Assembly: GCA_964597275.1 (NCBI GenBank)
Contig: CAZQXS010000047.1
Span: 1 to 25,418 of the forward strand
Reading direction: 5' to 3'
DNA from: UBA8110 sp964597275
Lineage (GTDB): Bacteria > SAR324 > NAC60-12
Length of the DNA stretch: 25,418 nucleotides
The notes beneath the pieces were generated by a model that was given only the letters and a program-made list of their open reading frames with translations, did not search any database and was not told where the DNA came from. This document shows, piece after piece, positions 14,106 through 22,557 of the stretch; positions within the stretch are counted from its first letter, which is position 1, and each line of letters opens with the position of its first letter. The translations under genes were made by a program, and so were the position numbers.

Positions 14106-14836
14106 AGCCTCGCCTGTACGGCGTTCTTGTTTTCTGCGTTGGCATCCTCCTACTCGCAGGGTGCCGCACCGCCTCCCTCCCTGAATCCCCAAACCCACCT
14201 TCCGCCTCCGGGCACCTTCTGGCTTCCGGACGTATCCTGCTCGCCGCCAGTGGCGAAAAGCACACGGGCGAATTGTCGCTCGAACTGAGTCAGGACCAGT
14301 ACCTCCGCCTGAAAATTTTTGCGCCGCTGGTCGGATCGTTGCTTTACGAACTGCGCAGTGACCCGCAACGCTTTTTGGTGCTGAACCATCAGGACGCTCG
14401 CTACTGGCTGGACGAGAACACCCCGGAAGTCCGGCAGGAGTGGCTGGGCATGGACCTGTCCCTCGAAGAGTTGGGCTGGATCGTGCGTGGGCGTGTTCCA
14501 GAGCCGCCGACTTCAGGCTGGACAACCCTCGCTTCGGAGCCGGGCACCCAAACCCTGCAACGCGGCTCCACGGTTTTGCGCATCACGCAGGATGCCTCCG
14601 GAGGGCTGCAAACTCTGGAAAAATCAGTGGACGGTCTTGAGGCCTACACGGTGCGCATTTCCAGCTACCACACCTTTTCCGGACTACGCTTTCCCCGCAA
14701 AATCTCCATCGCGGAAGCCGCAGGCACCAGTCGCCTCGTGCTGGCCTTCACCGAAATCGAATTCCCCAACGCCCCAGATTCCGCGCTGGATTTCACCGTT
14801 CCAGCAGGCATGACTGCGTATCCGCCGGATGCTTGA
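14102..14836 (+). CDS. Outer-membrane lipoprotein, LolB-like
   Basis: This is a 244-residue lipoprotein with a lipobox LLAGC, Cys21 being the lipidated residue; the next residue is Arg, so it should be sorted to the outer membrane. The mature part resembles LolB, which accepts lipoproteins from LolA and inserts them into the outer membrane: HTGELSLELSQDQYLRLKIF, then APLVGSLLYEL, then SLEELGWIVRGRVP, which matches the LolB WLRGxP region. Overall similarity is distant and the protein is longer than usual LolB, so a DUF4292-like lipoprotein is the alternative. The GTG at 14102 overlaps the 33-residue gene upstream. Confidence 0.75.
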   Translation: MKPRLYGVLVFCVGILLLAGCRTASLPESPNPPSASGHLLASGRILLAASGEKHTGELSLELSQDQYLRLKIFAPLVGSLLYELRSDPQRFLVLNHQDARYWLDENTPEVRQEWLGMDLSLEELGWIVRGRVPEPPTSGWTTLASEPGTQTLQRGSTVLRITQDASGGLQTLEKSVDGLEAYTVRISSYHTFSGLRFPRKISIAEAAGTSRLVLAFTEIEFPNAPDSALDFTVPAGMTAYPPDA

Positions 14837-14897
14837 TCATGTTCGTTTTCATTGTCTTTTGAGTTTGCAACGAAAGCCTGAGCGGGTTAATTTGACT

Positions 14898-14915
14898 CTG
14901 GCTAGAGTTGGCCAG
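14898..14915. repeat. Inverted repeat upstream of the Phd-type antitoxin gene
   Basis: CTGGC (14898-14902) and GCCAG (14911-14915) flank eight bases, about 30 bases ahead of the antitoxin start. Antitoxins of this class repress their own operon, so an operator here is plausible but unproven. Confidence 0.3.
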
Positions 14916-14943
14916 AAGGAAGATTGATTGCAGAAGAGGTTGT

Positions 14944-15189
14944 ATGCAAACGGTGAATATCTTGGAAGCGAAGAACTCGCTGTCCAAATTGGTGCGGACG
15001 GTGGAATCCGGGAAGGTGCCGGAAGTTGTGCTGGCTCGCAACGGTCACCCGGTGGTGCGGATCGTGCCGCTGGACTCCAAGCCGCAAGGTTCGTTGATTG
15101 GAGCCTTGCGGAGACGTTGCGATGGTCTGGAGGATTTCAATGCGGCGGATGCAGAAATTGAAGCAATGTTTCTGGGCGAAGCCGAATGA
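14944..15189 (+). CDS. Phd/YefM-family antitoxin
   Basis: This is an 81-residue antitoxin. The N-terminus (MQTVNILEAKNSLSKLVRTV) followed by VPEVVLARNGHPVVRIVPL is the classic Phd/YefM DNA-binding fold, in which residues up to about 50 bind the operator. The acidic C-terminus (DFNAADAEIEAMF) should wrap the toxin. The ATG at 14944 has AGAGG upstream and begins the conserved motif; an in-frame upstream extension has no support. Its stop overlaps the toxin start by four bases (ATGA), the normal arrangement for a toxin-antitoxin operon. Confidence 0.93.
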   Translation: MQTVNILEAKNSLSKLVRTVESGKVPEVVLARNGHPVVRIVPLDSKPQGSLIGALRRRCDGLEDFNAADAEIEAMFLGEAE

Positions 15190-15572
15190 AGCTGTTGCTG
15201 GACACGCACATTCTACTTTGGGCGCTTCAGGATTCTCCGCAACTTACTGCATCGACTCGGGAACTGCTTGAGGCTCCAGCCAACGAGTTGTACGTCAGCA
15301 CCGCTTCGCTTTGGGAAATCGCCATCAAGCACACGCGCCGCCCCAAGGATTTGCCGCTTTCTGCGGAAGAAGTTCACGAAGCTTTGGCAACAACACGAGC
15401 GCAGTTGCTGAACATCACGCCCCAGCACCTCCTCAAGCTGGCCCAACTGCCCACGCATCACAACGACCCCTTTGACCGGATTTTGGTCGCGCAGGCGTTG
15501 TCGGAGCCGTTGCGGCTACTCACACACGATGCGGTGGTGGCGCAGTACAGCGACGCGATCATCCGGGTGTGA
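15186..15572 (+). CDS. vapC: VapC-type PIN-domain toxin
   Basis: This is a 128-residue PIN-domain ribonuclease, expected to cleave RNA when released from its antitoxin. Acidic active-site residues are all visible: D6 (MKLLLDTHILLW), E44 (SLWEIAIK), D97 (NDPFDRIL) and D115 (LLTHDAVV). The DPFDRILVAQA segment is typical of the VapC subgroup that pairs with Phd-like antitoxins. The gene is intact and follows the antitoxin in an ATGA overlap. Its last 14 bases overlap the end of the convergent lpxH-like gene. Confidence 0.94.
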   Translation: MKLLLDTHILLWALQDSPQLTASTRELLEAPANELYVSTASLWEIAIKHTRRPKDLPLSAEEVHEALATTRAQLLNITPQHLLKLAQLPTHHNDPFDRILVAQALSEPLRLLTHDAVVAQYSDAIIRV

Positions 15573-16362
15573 GTTCCCCCCACTTCCCCTCGGCAAACCG
15601 CATTCGTGCAAGCTGGCCGTCCGGAGACAGCCTGAGTACGGTGCGTTGCGCCAGCCAGTCCGGCACGATCCGCAGGCTGGCGTCACTGCCGGAAATGCGG
15701 ATTTCGCGGTCGAGGTGAAAGTGTCCGATGAAGCAGCCCTCGGTTCCGGGCAAGACCTGCTCGGCGAAGTGCTGGGCCTCGTCTTCGGGAAAGTGGATCT
15801 TGAATTCACGGTTGGTGTAATTGAGGCGGGCTTCCACGCGATCCGCGATTTTGCGGGCAAGGGGTCCGGGGAGGCTTCGGAAGAAGCCCGTGAACGGACG
15901 GCTCCGGCAAATCGCCCGCCAGCGCAGGTACTGCCGATCCTGCGTGTTGAGCGTGTCGCCGTGAAAGCAACGGTAGGTCCGTGAACCCCAGCACAGCCGG
16001 AGTTCGTCATGCGCGATGTGGGTGAAGGGCAGGGTGTCGCGTTCTGGGCTGGGCGTGTTTGGGGGCACCAGTACTTCTCGGTTTCCCACCACAAAGGCCA
16101 CCGCCGCCGTGCGTTCCCGCAGCCGGGCGAATCCCGCCATCACCTGCCCGTGCATCTTCACCCAAAACTTCGGATGCGCCAGCCAGACCTTGAAGAGATC
16201 CCCCAGACAAATCAAGGCATGGGCATCCGGAAGCGCATCCAGCATAGCCACGAACTCCGGCCACGGCGCTTCCTGCGTGTCGAGGTGCGAGTCCGCGACA
16301 AAATAGAGGAAACCCTCTGGGCTGGGCAGATGGAGTTCAACAGGTGGAGTCGCAGGTGTCAT
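15559..16362 (-). CDS. lpxH: Metallophosphoesterase, UDP-2,3-diacylglucosamine hydrolase (LpxH)-like
   Basis: This is a 267-residue calcineurin-like phosphoesterase resembling LpxH, which cleaves UDP-2,3-diacylglucosamine to lipid X in lipid A synthesis at the inner membrane. Metal-site motifs are D24-S-H26, GD55 in GDLFKVW, N94 in GNRE, H134 in CFHGD and H214/H216 in GHFH. Several differ from Escherichia coli LpxH (GDLFE, GNRD, GHTH) while keeping the metal ligands. A mid-protein basic insert (RSRPFTGFFRSLPGPLARKI) corresponds to the lipid-binding cap. The ATG at 16362 is chosen because the open frame before it is not conserved. An LpxH paralogue with another lipid substrate is possible. Confidence 0.8.
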   Translation of the reverse strand: MTPATPPVELHLPSPEGFLYFVADSHLDTQEAPWPEFVAMLDALPDAHALICLGDLFKVWLAHPKFWVKMHGQVMAGFARLRERTAAVAFVVGNREVLVPPNTPSPERDTLPFTHIAHDELRLCWGSRTYRCFHGDTLNTQDRQYLRWRAICRSRPFTGFFRSLPGPLARKIADRVEARLNYTNREFKIHFPEDEAQHFAEQVLPGTEGCFIGHFHLDREIRISGSDASLRIVPDWLAQRTVLRLSPDGQLARMRFAEGKWGELTPG

Positions 16363-16473
16363 GGGATTAGCACACCAGAGGCGTCCGGAGAAGTCAAACC
16401 CCACGGATTTTCACTGGAGTCTTGACTGGGAACTGCTAGGCTGTGAGCGTATGGGTAATCTCTGGAAAAACGC

Positions 16474-17283
16474 ATGAAAACAGCCTCGCTGGCCCTGATT
16501 GGTGGCGGCAACATGGGTGGCGCGATCCTACGGGCCGTGGCTTTGCAGGGCGTGGTGTCGGCGGAGCGCTTGCTGCTTGTCGAACCGGACTCCGAAAAAG
16601 CCGCAACCCTTTCCGAAGTCACCGGATGCGAGGTGCAGTCCAAAATGGACGGGCGCGTTTCCGAGTACGAACTGCTGCTGCTGGCGACCAAGCCGCAGGG
16701 AGCGCCGTTGGTGATGTCGGAACTGCGGCCTCTCCTGAGTCCGGAGCAGACCGTGGTTTCGGTGATGGCTGGAATCAGTCTGGCGACCTTGCGGGAAGGC
16801 TTGGGGCACGAGCGGCTCATCCGCACCATGCCCAACACGCCCGCGCAACTTGGCGAGGGCATGACCGCCGTTTATGCCGATCCCTCGGTTCCGGAGGCCA
16901 GCCGCCAGCAGGTGCAGGCGGTCTTCAACGCCTGTGGCGCTTGCCTGGAGGTGGAGCGCGAGGACGCGATTGACGCGGCAACGGCGGTGTCCGGAAGCGG
17001 CCCGGCGTATGTCTTTTACCTTGCCGAACAGATGATGGCGGCGGCGCAGGGCTTGGGCTTTTCCGAAGCGGCGGCGCAAACGCTGGTGCAGAAAACACTG
17101 CGGGGCGCAACCCTGCTCTGGGAGCAGAAAGGCGTTTCGGCAGAAACCCTGCGGCGGCAAGTGACCTCGCCCGGAGGCACCACCGAGGCGGCGGTGACGC
17201 ATTTCGAGTCCCAAGCCGTGGGAACGCACCTGCAAGAAGGGCTGCGGCAAGCTTATCAGCGAGCCAAAGAACTGGCTCGGTAA
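16474..17283 (+). CDS. proC: Pyrroline-5-carboxylate reductase
   Basis: ProC reduces pyrroline-5-carboxylate to proline with NAD(P)H, the last step of proline synthesis. The 269-residue protein has an N-terminal Rossmann fold with GGGNMGGA (residues 10-17), the MPNTPA substrate-loop motif (119-124), and the C-terminal signature SGSGPAYV (173-180) with SPGGTTEAA (232-240). It is full length. It opens a long run of plus-strand genes and diverges from the lpxH-like gene across about 110 bases. Confidence 0.97.
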   Translation: MKTASLALIGGGNMGGAILRAVALQGVVSAERLLLVEPDSEKAATLSEVTGCEVQSKMDGRVSEYELLLLATKPQGAPLVMSELRPLLSPEQTVVSVMAGISLATLREGLGHERLIRTMPNTPAQLGEGMTAVYADPSVPEASRQQVQAVFNACGACLEVEREDAIDAATAVSGSGPAYVFYLAEQMMAAAQGLGFSEAAAQTLVQKTLRGATLLWEQKGVSAETLRRQVTSPGGTTEAAVTHFESQAVGTHLQEGLRQAYQRAKELAR

Positions 17284-17310
17284 CCTCAACCCAAACGAGA
17301 TTTTCCGGAC

Positions 17311-18603
17311 ATGGCGTGCGTGGTGGTGGTCGGCTCACAGTGGGGCGACGAGGGCAAGGGCAAGATTGTGGATTTGCTGACGGAACACGCGGATGCCGTG
17401 GTGCGCTACCAAGGCGGGGCGAACGCCGGGCACACGGTGATGTTCGAGGACCGCACCTTCATCCTCCACCTCATCCCCTCTGGAATCCTACGGGGCAAGC
17501 CCTCGATCCTCGGCAACGGCGTGGTGGTGGACATCGCGGGGCTGGCGCAGGAAATCAGCGATCTCCGCAAGGCGGGCATTGCCGTGGAGGACACGCTCAA
17601 GGTGAGCGACCGAGCGCATGTGGTGATGTCGTGGCACAAGACCTTCGACCGTCTCCGGGAAGCTCTGCGTGGCGCAAACAAGCTCGGCACCACCGGACGC
17701 GGCATCGGCCCGACCTACGCCGACAAGGTGGGGCGGGTGGGCTTGCGCGCGGGCGACTTGGGCGACTCCGAAACATTGCGCCCGAAGCTCGAATTCCTGA
17801 TTGCCGAGAAAAACCGCCTGCTCACGAACTTCGAGGCGGACGAGCCGCCGTTTGAGCTGGAGCCGATTCTGGAAGAATGCCAGCAGCAGTACGAAACGAT
17901 TCGGGATTATGTGGTGGATGCCTCCACCCTCGTCAACGACCTGATTGACGACGGCAAGCACTTGCTTTTTGAAGGGGCGCAGGGCACGTTTCTCGATGTG
18001 GATCACGGCACCTATCCGTTCGTGACCTCCTCCAACACCTTGGCGGGCGGCGTGTGTGCCGGAAGCGGCATCGGCCCCACGCGCATCACGGACGTGGTGG
18101 GCATCGTCAAAGCCTACACCACGCGGGTGGGCACCGGTCCGTTTCCCACGGAACTCTTTGACGAAACGGGCGAGTTTCTGCGCAAGGAGGGCCGCGAGTT
18201 CGGAGCGACCACCGGACGGCCTCGGCGCTGCGGCTGGTTTGACGCAGTGCTGGTGCGGCAGGCGGTGCGGCTCAACGGCATCACCAGTCTTGCCGTCACT
18301 AAGCTCGACGTGCTGGATGCGCTGGAAACGATCCGGATTGCCACGGGCTATCGGTTGCCCAACGGCGAAATCGTCACCACGCTGCCCTCCCGGAATGTCG
18401 AGTCCGTCGAACCCGTGTACGAGGAAATGCCCGGCTGGCAGTGCCCAACGGTCGGGCTGGAAACGCGGGACGCGTTGCCTGCGGCCATGCGGGCTTACCT
18501 CGACCGCCTTTCTGAACTGGTGGGCGCTCCAGTGTCCATCATTTCCACTGGACCCCGGCGCGAGGAAACCATCGTGCTCGATTCTGCGAATTTCTGGCAA
18601 TGA
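17311..18603 (+). CDS. purA: Adenylosuccinate synthetase
   Basis: PurA joins IMP and aspartate using GTP in the first committed step to AMP. The 430-residue protein has the P-loop GSQWGDEGKGK at residues 8-18 with catalytic D13, H41 in GGANAGHTV, TTGRGIGPTYADK for IMP binding, DHGTYPFVTSSNT, and TTGRPRRCGWFD in the C-terminal half. These positions equal those of the Escherichia coli enzyme, which fixes the ATG at 17311. It lies 28 bases after proC, and its stop codon overlaps the next gene. Confidence 0.98.
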   Translation: MACVVVVGSQWGDEGKGKIVDLLTEHADAVVRYQGGANAGHTVMFEDRTFILHLIPSGILRGKPSILGNGVVVDIAGLAQEISDLRKAGIAVEDTLKVSDRAHVVMSWHKTFDRLREALRGANKLGTTGRGIGPTYADKVGRVGLRAGDLGDSETLRPKLEFLIAEKNRLLTNFEADEPPFELEPILEECQQQYETIRDYVVDASTLVNDLIDDGKHLLFEGAQGTFLDVDHGTYPFVTSSNTLAGGVCAGSGIGPTRITDVVGIVKAYTTRVGTGPFPTELFDETGEFLRKEGREFGATTGRPRRCGWFDAVLVRQAVRLNGITSLAVTKLDVLDALETIRIATGYRLPNGEIVTTLPSRNVESVEPVYEEMPGWQCPTVGLETRDALPAAMRAYLDRLSELVGAPVSIISTGPRREETIVLDSANFWQ

Positions 18604-18797
18604 TCCGACGATTGCTGATCACGCTTGTTTTGATGGCGGCGGCGTATTACGCGGGCTACCACCAGATCACTTGGGAGGACGCGCTCGACTGGTGGGGCGA
18701 TCAAGAAGTCCCGGAGTCGGTGGAAGAGGCGGTGGAATCCGTGGGCGACGCGGCGGAGGGGCTTAAAGAAAAATTGGAGGAAACACTGAAAGACTGA
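18600..18797 (+). CDS. Small acidic membrane-anchored protein, 65 residues
   Basis: This protein is unrecognised. Residues 4-19 form a short hydrophobic helix (LLITLVLMAAAYYAGY), followed by a Trp-rich segment (TWEDALDWW) and a strongly acidic helix with heptad-like spacing (VEEAVESVGDAAEGLKEKL). The ATG at 18600 overlaps the purA stop in an ATGA junction, and the next gene starts 5 bases after its stop, so it is embedded in an operon and very likely translated. It could be periplasmic and anchored by its N-terminus. Confidence 0.75.
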   Translation: MIRRLLITLVLMAAAYYAGYHQITWEDALDWWGDQEVPESVEEAVESVGDAAEGLKEKLEETLKD

Positions 18798-18802
18798 GAA
18801 AA

Positions 18803-19441
18803 ATGGACGAAATCGAGGAACATCCGGATTTGGTGAGCTTGGCCGGGCAGGAGGAGCAAGTGGTGCGCTCGGACCTGAAAGTGGCCAAGCGTCCGCCGAT
18901 CAAGCATGGTGCTTTTCAGATCTACACGGGCGAGGGCAAGGGCAAAAGCACGGCCTCGCTGGGCTTGATGCTCAGGGCGTTGGGCGCGGGCTTCCGGGTG
19001 TACTACGTCCGGATGCTCAAGCCGCGCTGGAAGACGGGCGAACTCAAGCTCTGCACCCAGCCCGCCTTCCATCCAAACCTCACCTTCCGCAACGTCCCGC
19101 ACTACTGGGCGCTCTGCGTCAGCAAGAGCAAGCCGCCGGACGTGAACGCGATGCGCAAGGAACTGGTCCCGGAAATGGAGGATTTGCATCTGCGCGTGGC
19201 CTCCGGCGACTACGACCTCGTGATCGTGGACGAAATCAACTACTGCCTGCATCGGGGTTTGATTGATCTGGAGCAGGTGTTGCGCGTGGTGGACCATCGG
19301 CCTCCGGAGGTGGAACTGGTCTTCACGGGGCGCTACGCCCACGAGCAGTTGGTCGAGCGGGCCGATCTGGTCACAGAGATGCACAAGGTCAAGCACCACT
19401 TTGAAAAGGGAGTGCGGGCGCGGGTGGGCATCGAGTTCTGA
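18803..19441 (+). CDS. cobO: Cob(I)yrinic acid a,c-diamide adenosyltransferase (CobO/CobA/BtuR type)
   Basis: This 212-residue enzyme transfers adenosyl from ATP to the cobalt of a corrinoid, giving the coenzyme B12 upper ligand. The reversed P-loop GEGKGKST spans residues 43-50, preceded by the FQIYT strand. Other hallmarks are DYDLVIVDEINYCLHRGLID, PPEVELVFTGRYA, and ADLVTEMHKVKHHFEKGVRA near the C-terminus, where the HxxxxG region is typical. The first 30 residues are charged and variable, as in the family, where they help cover the active site. No other cobalamin genes adjoin, so this may serve salvage. Confidence 0.95.
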   Translation: MDEIEEHPDLVSLAGQEEQVVRSDLKVAKRPPIKHGAFQIYTGEGKGKSTASLGLMLRALGAGFRVYYVRMLKPRWKTGELKLCTQPAFHPNLTFRNVPHYWALCVSKSKPPDVNAMRKELVPEMEDLHLRVASGDYDLVIVDEINYCLHRGLIDLEQVLRVVDHRPPEVELVFTGRYAHEQLVERADLVTEMHKVKHHFEKGVRARVGIEF

Positions 19442-19451
19442 TTTGCCCCCC

Positions 19452-20678
19452 ATGCTCTTTGCCCGGGTTTATCTGCCGCTTGCCCTCGGCTACTTCATTT
19501 CCTACTTCGTCCGCAACGCCAACGCGATCATCGAGCAGGACTTGGTCCGGGAACTTGGACTGAGCGCCTCCAGCCTTGGCCTGCTCACGAGCGCGTACTT
19601 CATCTCCTTCGCCGCCTTCCAGCTTCCTCTCGGGCTGTTGCTTGACCGCTACGGAACCCGCCGCACCGAATCCGCATTGCTCGTTTTTGCGGCACTGGGA
19701 GCGTTGGTGTTTTCGTTCTCGGATTCGCTGACCGGACTGGTGATTGGGCGGTTGTTCATCGGCTTGGGGGTTTCCGCTTGCCTGATGGGCGCATTCAAGG
19801 CGTATGTCGTCTGGTTTCCCAGCGAACGCCTGCCGCTCATCAACGGCCTCCAGATGGTCGCGGGTGGCTTGGGGGCCTTGAGCGCGACCACGCCGCTCCA
19901 ATTCGCCTTGGGACACACAGACTGGCGCGGGGTTTTCGTGATTTTGGCGGGAGTGACCTTTGCCGTGGCCCTGCTCTTGTTCACGGTGCATCCGGAAAAA
20001 CCCATGCCGGAGCAGGCGACCGGAACGTTGCGGGAGCAGTTGGGCGGACTCACCACGATTTTGCGAAGCCGCGCACTCTGGAAAATCGCCCCGTTCACGA
20101 TCTCCACACAGGCTGCACAACTTGCTGTGTTGGGGCTCTGGGCCAAGCCGTGGCTGCGGGATGTGGCAGGGCTGGAGCCGGATGCGGCGGCCAACGTGCT
20201 GTTCTGGATGATGGTGGCGATGACGGCAGGATTCCTGACGCTTGGGGTGGTGACGGAGCGCATTGCCGCCGCAGGGTGGGCCAAGCCGATGACGATGGGG
20301 GTGGGGCTGATGACCGCTTTCGTCGTCGTGCAGCTCCCGGTGGTGCTGGAGTGGACCGCCATGCCCCTGTTGTTGTTGGCCCTCTACAGCTTTTTCAGCA
20401 CCTCCGGAATCATCCCGTTTTCGGCCCTGCCCCAGCAGTTTCCCAAGCACCTCGCAGGCCGGGTCATCACCTTGGTCAACGTGATGGTGTTTGCCAGCGC
20501 CTTTGCCATTCAATGGGGCATCGGCGCGATCATTGACCTCTGGCCGACCACGGCCTCCGGAAACTACAACCCGCTGGGCTATCAGGCGGCCTTTGGAATG
20601 CTGCTGGTCTCGCAGGTTTTGGGGCTGGGATGGTACCTGCTGTCGGCTCGGTTTCTTCCGAATCGTGAGCCAGCCTGA
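19452..20678 (+). CDS. Major facilitator superfamily transporter
   Basis: This is a 408-residue protein with about 12 hydrophobic helices. The loop between helices 2 and 3 carries the MFS signature (LLLDRYGTRRTES), and FIGLGVSACLMGAFKA matches the conserved helix-4/5 region. The N-terminus (YFISYFVRNANAIIEQDL) resembles nitrate, organophosphate or sugar-acid type MFS members, but substrate cannot be assigned. The ATG at 19452 lies 10 bases after cobO; the frame is open further upstream inside cobO without a supported start. A cobalamin-related substrate is conceivable from position only. Confidence 0.9.
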   Translation: MLFARVYLPLALGYFISYFVRNANAIIEQDLVRELGLSASSLGLLTSAYFISFAAFQLPLGLLLDRYGTRRTESALLVFAALGALVFSFSDSLTGLVIGRLFIGLGVSACLMGAFKAYVVWFPSERLPLINGLQMVAGGLGALSATTPLQFALGHTDWRGVFVILAGVTFAVALLLFTVHPEKPMPEQATGTLREQLGGLTTILRSRALWKIAPFTISTQAAQLAVLGLWAKPWLRDVAGLEPDAAANVLFWMMVAMTAGFLTLGVVTERIAAAGWAKPMTMGVGLMTAFVVVQLPVVLEWTAMPLLLLALYSFFSTSGIIPFSALPQQFPKHLAGRVITLVNVMVFASAFAIQWGIGAIIDLWPTTASGNYNPLGYQAAFGMLLVSQVLGLGWYLLSARFLPNREPA

Positions 20679-20696
20679 CCGGGAGGGTCTGTAAGA

Positions 20697-21110
20697 ATGC
20701 CTGAAACACCGAGACTCCTTCTCGCGGTGCTGTCCGACGAATTCGCCGTGTGCCGCCTGTCGGCTGAGGACGCCATTCCCGCATGGGCGCATCATCCGGG
20801 ATTTTGCGCCATCACCCGCACTGCCGAGGAGCTTTCCGTGGTCTGTCCGGCAAAAGCGGTTCCGGCGCAAGTCCGGGCCGAGCGGGACTGGCGGATTCTG
20901 AAAGTCGCGGGGCCGCTGGATTTTGCGCTGACGGGCATTCTCGTCAGCTTGGCCACGCCGCTGGCCGACGCAGGAATTTCCGTGTTTGCCGTCTCCACTT
21001 TCGACACGGATTATCTGCTCGTGCGGAGCGGTGCCTTTGAGCAAGCCATTGCGGTGTTGAGCAACGCAGGACATACTGTTGGGGAAGAAGAACAGACACC
21101 AAATCCGTGA
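20697..21110 (+). CDS. ACT-domain (CASTOR-like) amino-acid-binding protein
   Basis: This is a 137-residue protein with the look of the small ACT/CASTOR-like proteins. The N-terminal part (LAVLSDEFAVCRLSAEDAIP, then GFCAITRTAEELSVVC) and the C-terminal ACT fold (DFALTGILVSLATPLADAGI, then SVFAVSTFDTDYLLV) are recognisable. Such proteins bind small ligands, often amino acids, and may regulate enzymes, but no role is established for this type. The ATG at 20697 has GGAGGG nine bases upstream. It is flanked by the MFS gene and a flavoprotein gene in the same orientation with gaps of about 20 bases. Confidence 0.87.
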   Translation: MPETPRLLLAVLSDEFAVCRLSAEDAIPAWAHHPGFCAITRTAEELSVVCPAKAVPAQVRAERDWRILKVAGPLDFALTGILVSLATPLADAGISVFAVSTFDTDYLLVRSGAFEQAIAVLSNAGHTVGEEEQTPNP

Positions 21111-21132
21111 AACGCAGGAATGAAGAGAAGCG

Positions 21133-22557
21133 ATGCAGGAACGAAACGTTGACGTTGCAGTAATTGGTGCAGGCAGCGCGGGCTTGAACGCCTTCCGGGG
21201 GGCAAAGGTCCACACGGAGAGCGTGGTGCTGATCGAGGGCGGGCCGTATGGCACAATGTGCGCCCGCGTGGGTTGCATGCCAAGCAAGCTGCTGATTGCC
21301 GCCGCCGAAGCCGCGCACGACATCGAGCGGGCGCACGGCTTTGGGGTCCACGCTGGGCCTCCGGAAATCAACGGCGTGGAGGTGATGGACCGCGTGCGCC
21401 GCGAGCGCGACCGCTTTGTGGGCTTTGTGGTCGAGGACACCGAGGCGATTCCGGAGCAGCACCGCATTCACGGCTACGCCCGGTTTCTGGACGACCACAC
21501 CCTGCAAGTGGACGATCACACGCGCATCCACACCGAGCGGGTGGTCCTCGCCGCCGGATCAACCCCCAGCATCTGGCCCATGTTCGAAGGCTTGGGGGAT
21601 CGGCTGGTGGTCAACGATGACGTGTTCGACTGGACCGACCTCCCGGAATCGGTCGCGGTCTTTGGTCCGGGCGTGATCGGTTTGGAGTTGGGGCAGGCGT
21701 TGCACCGCTTGGGGGTGCGCATGCGCATGTTCGGCATGTCGGGGCGCTTCTTGCGGATGCTTGGAAACTCCGAGGTGCAGGAATACGCCCTCAAGCAGTT
21801 CCAGTCCGAATTCCCCCTCGACCCTGGAGTCAAGGGGTTGAGCCTCGAACGCCGGGGCGAGCAGGTCGCCCTGCGCTTTCTGGACCGCGAATCCGGGGCG
21901 GAGGTCGAGGAACGGTTCGACTACGTGCTGGCGGCCACCGGACGCACCCCGAACGTGAAGGGGCTGGCGCTGGAAAACACCTCGCTTTCGTTGGACGCAA
22001 ACGGAGTTCCAGAGTATGACCCCACCACAATGCGCTGTGGCAAGAGTCACATCTTCATCGCCGGGGACGTGAACAACGACCTGCCGCTGTTGCACGAAGC
22101 CTCCGATGAGGGCCGCATTGCCGGAGACAACGCCGGACGCTATCCGCAGGTGCAGTCCGGCAGGCGCCGCTCGCCGCTCAACATGATCTTCAGCGATCCG
22201 CAGGTGGTCGTGATTGGGGAGTCGTGGGCGAATCTGCAAAAACGTCCCTACGTCACCGGGCGGGTTTCTTTTGAGAATCAAGGTCGCAGCCGCGTGATGC
22301 TCAAGAATCGTGGGCTGATGCACGTTTACGCTGATCCTGCTTCCGGCCAGTTCTTGGGGGCGCAGATCTTTGGGCCTTCGGCGGAGCATCTGGGGCATCT
22401 GCTCTCGTGGTCGCACCAGCAGCAGTTGACCATCGCGCAAATGCTGGAAATGCCCTTCTACCACCCCGTGGTTGAGGAAGGCTTGCGCACCGCCCTGCGA
22501 GACGCGCAGGCACAGGTGCAGGCGACCCCGGCCATTCCGTTGCGCAAAAGCGCCTGA
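21133..22557 (+). CDS. Dihydrolipoamide dehydrogenase-like flavoprotein disulfide reductase
   Basis: This is a 474-residue member of the pyridine nucleotide-disulfide oxidoreductase family. The FAD site is GAGSAG (12-17). The redox disulfide is C43/C48 in GTMCARVGCMPSK, where usual Lpd has GGTCLNVGCIPSK. The NAD(P) site is FGPGVIGLELG, and ATGRTPN and FIAGDVN are the second FAD contacts. The C-terminal catalytic pair is H444/E449 in HPVVEE. The enzyme is complete. The MCARVGCMPSK variant marks a subfamily distinct from the lipoamide dehydrogenase of 2-oxoacid complexes, and no E1/E2 genes adjoin, so the natural disulfide substrate is uncertain. Confidence 0.94.
   Translation: MQERNVDVAVIGAGSAGLNAFRGAKVHTESVVLIEGGPYGTMCARVGCMPSKLLIAAAEAAHDIERAHGFGVHAGPPEINGVEVMDRVRRERDRFVGFVVEDTEAIPEQHRIHGYARFLDDHTLQVDDHTRIHTERVVLAAGSTPSIWPMFEGLGDRLVVNDDVFDWTDLPESVAVFGPGVIGLELGQALHRLGVRMRMFGMSGRFLRMLGNSEVQEYALKQFQSEFPLDPGVKGLSLERRGEQVALRFLDRESGAEVEERFDYVLAATGRTPNVKGLALENTSLSLDANGVPEYDPTTMRCGKSHIFIAGDVNNDLPLLHEASDEGRIAGDNAGRYPQVQSGRRRSPLNMIFSDPQVVVIGESWANLQKRPYVTGRVSFENQGRSRVMLKNRGLMHVYADPASGQFLGAQIFGPSAEHLGHLLSWSHQQQLTIAQMLEMPFYHPVVEEGLRTALRDAQAQVQATPAIPLRKSA

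Noticed and set aside
16422..16450. TTGACT box ahead of proC as a sigma-70 promoter
   Set aside because: No acceptable -10 hexamer lies 15-19 bases downstream.
19389..21467. Very long open frame on the minus strand (about 690 codons)
   Set aside because: It runs opposite to the MFS, ACT and flavoprotein genes, which have clear family motifs. The translation is rich in Arg, Gln, His and Pro without domain patterns, typical of an antisense frame in GC-rich DNA.
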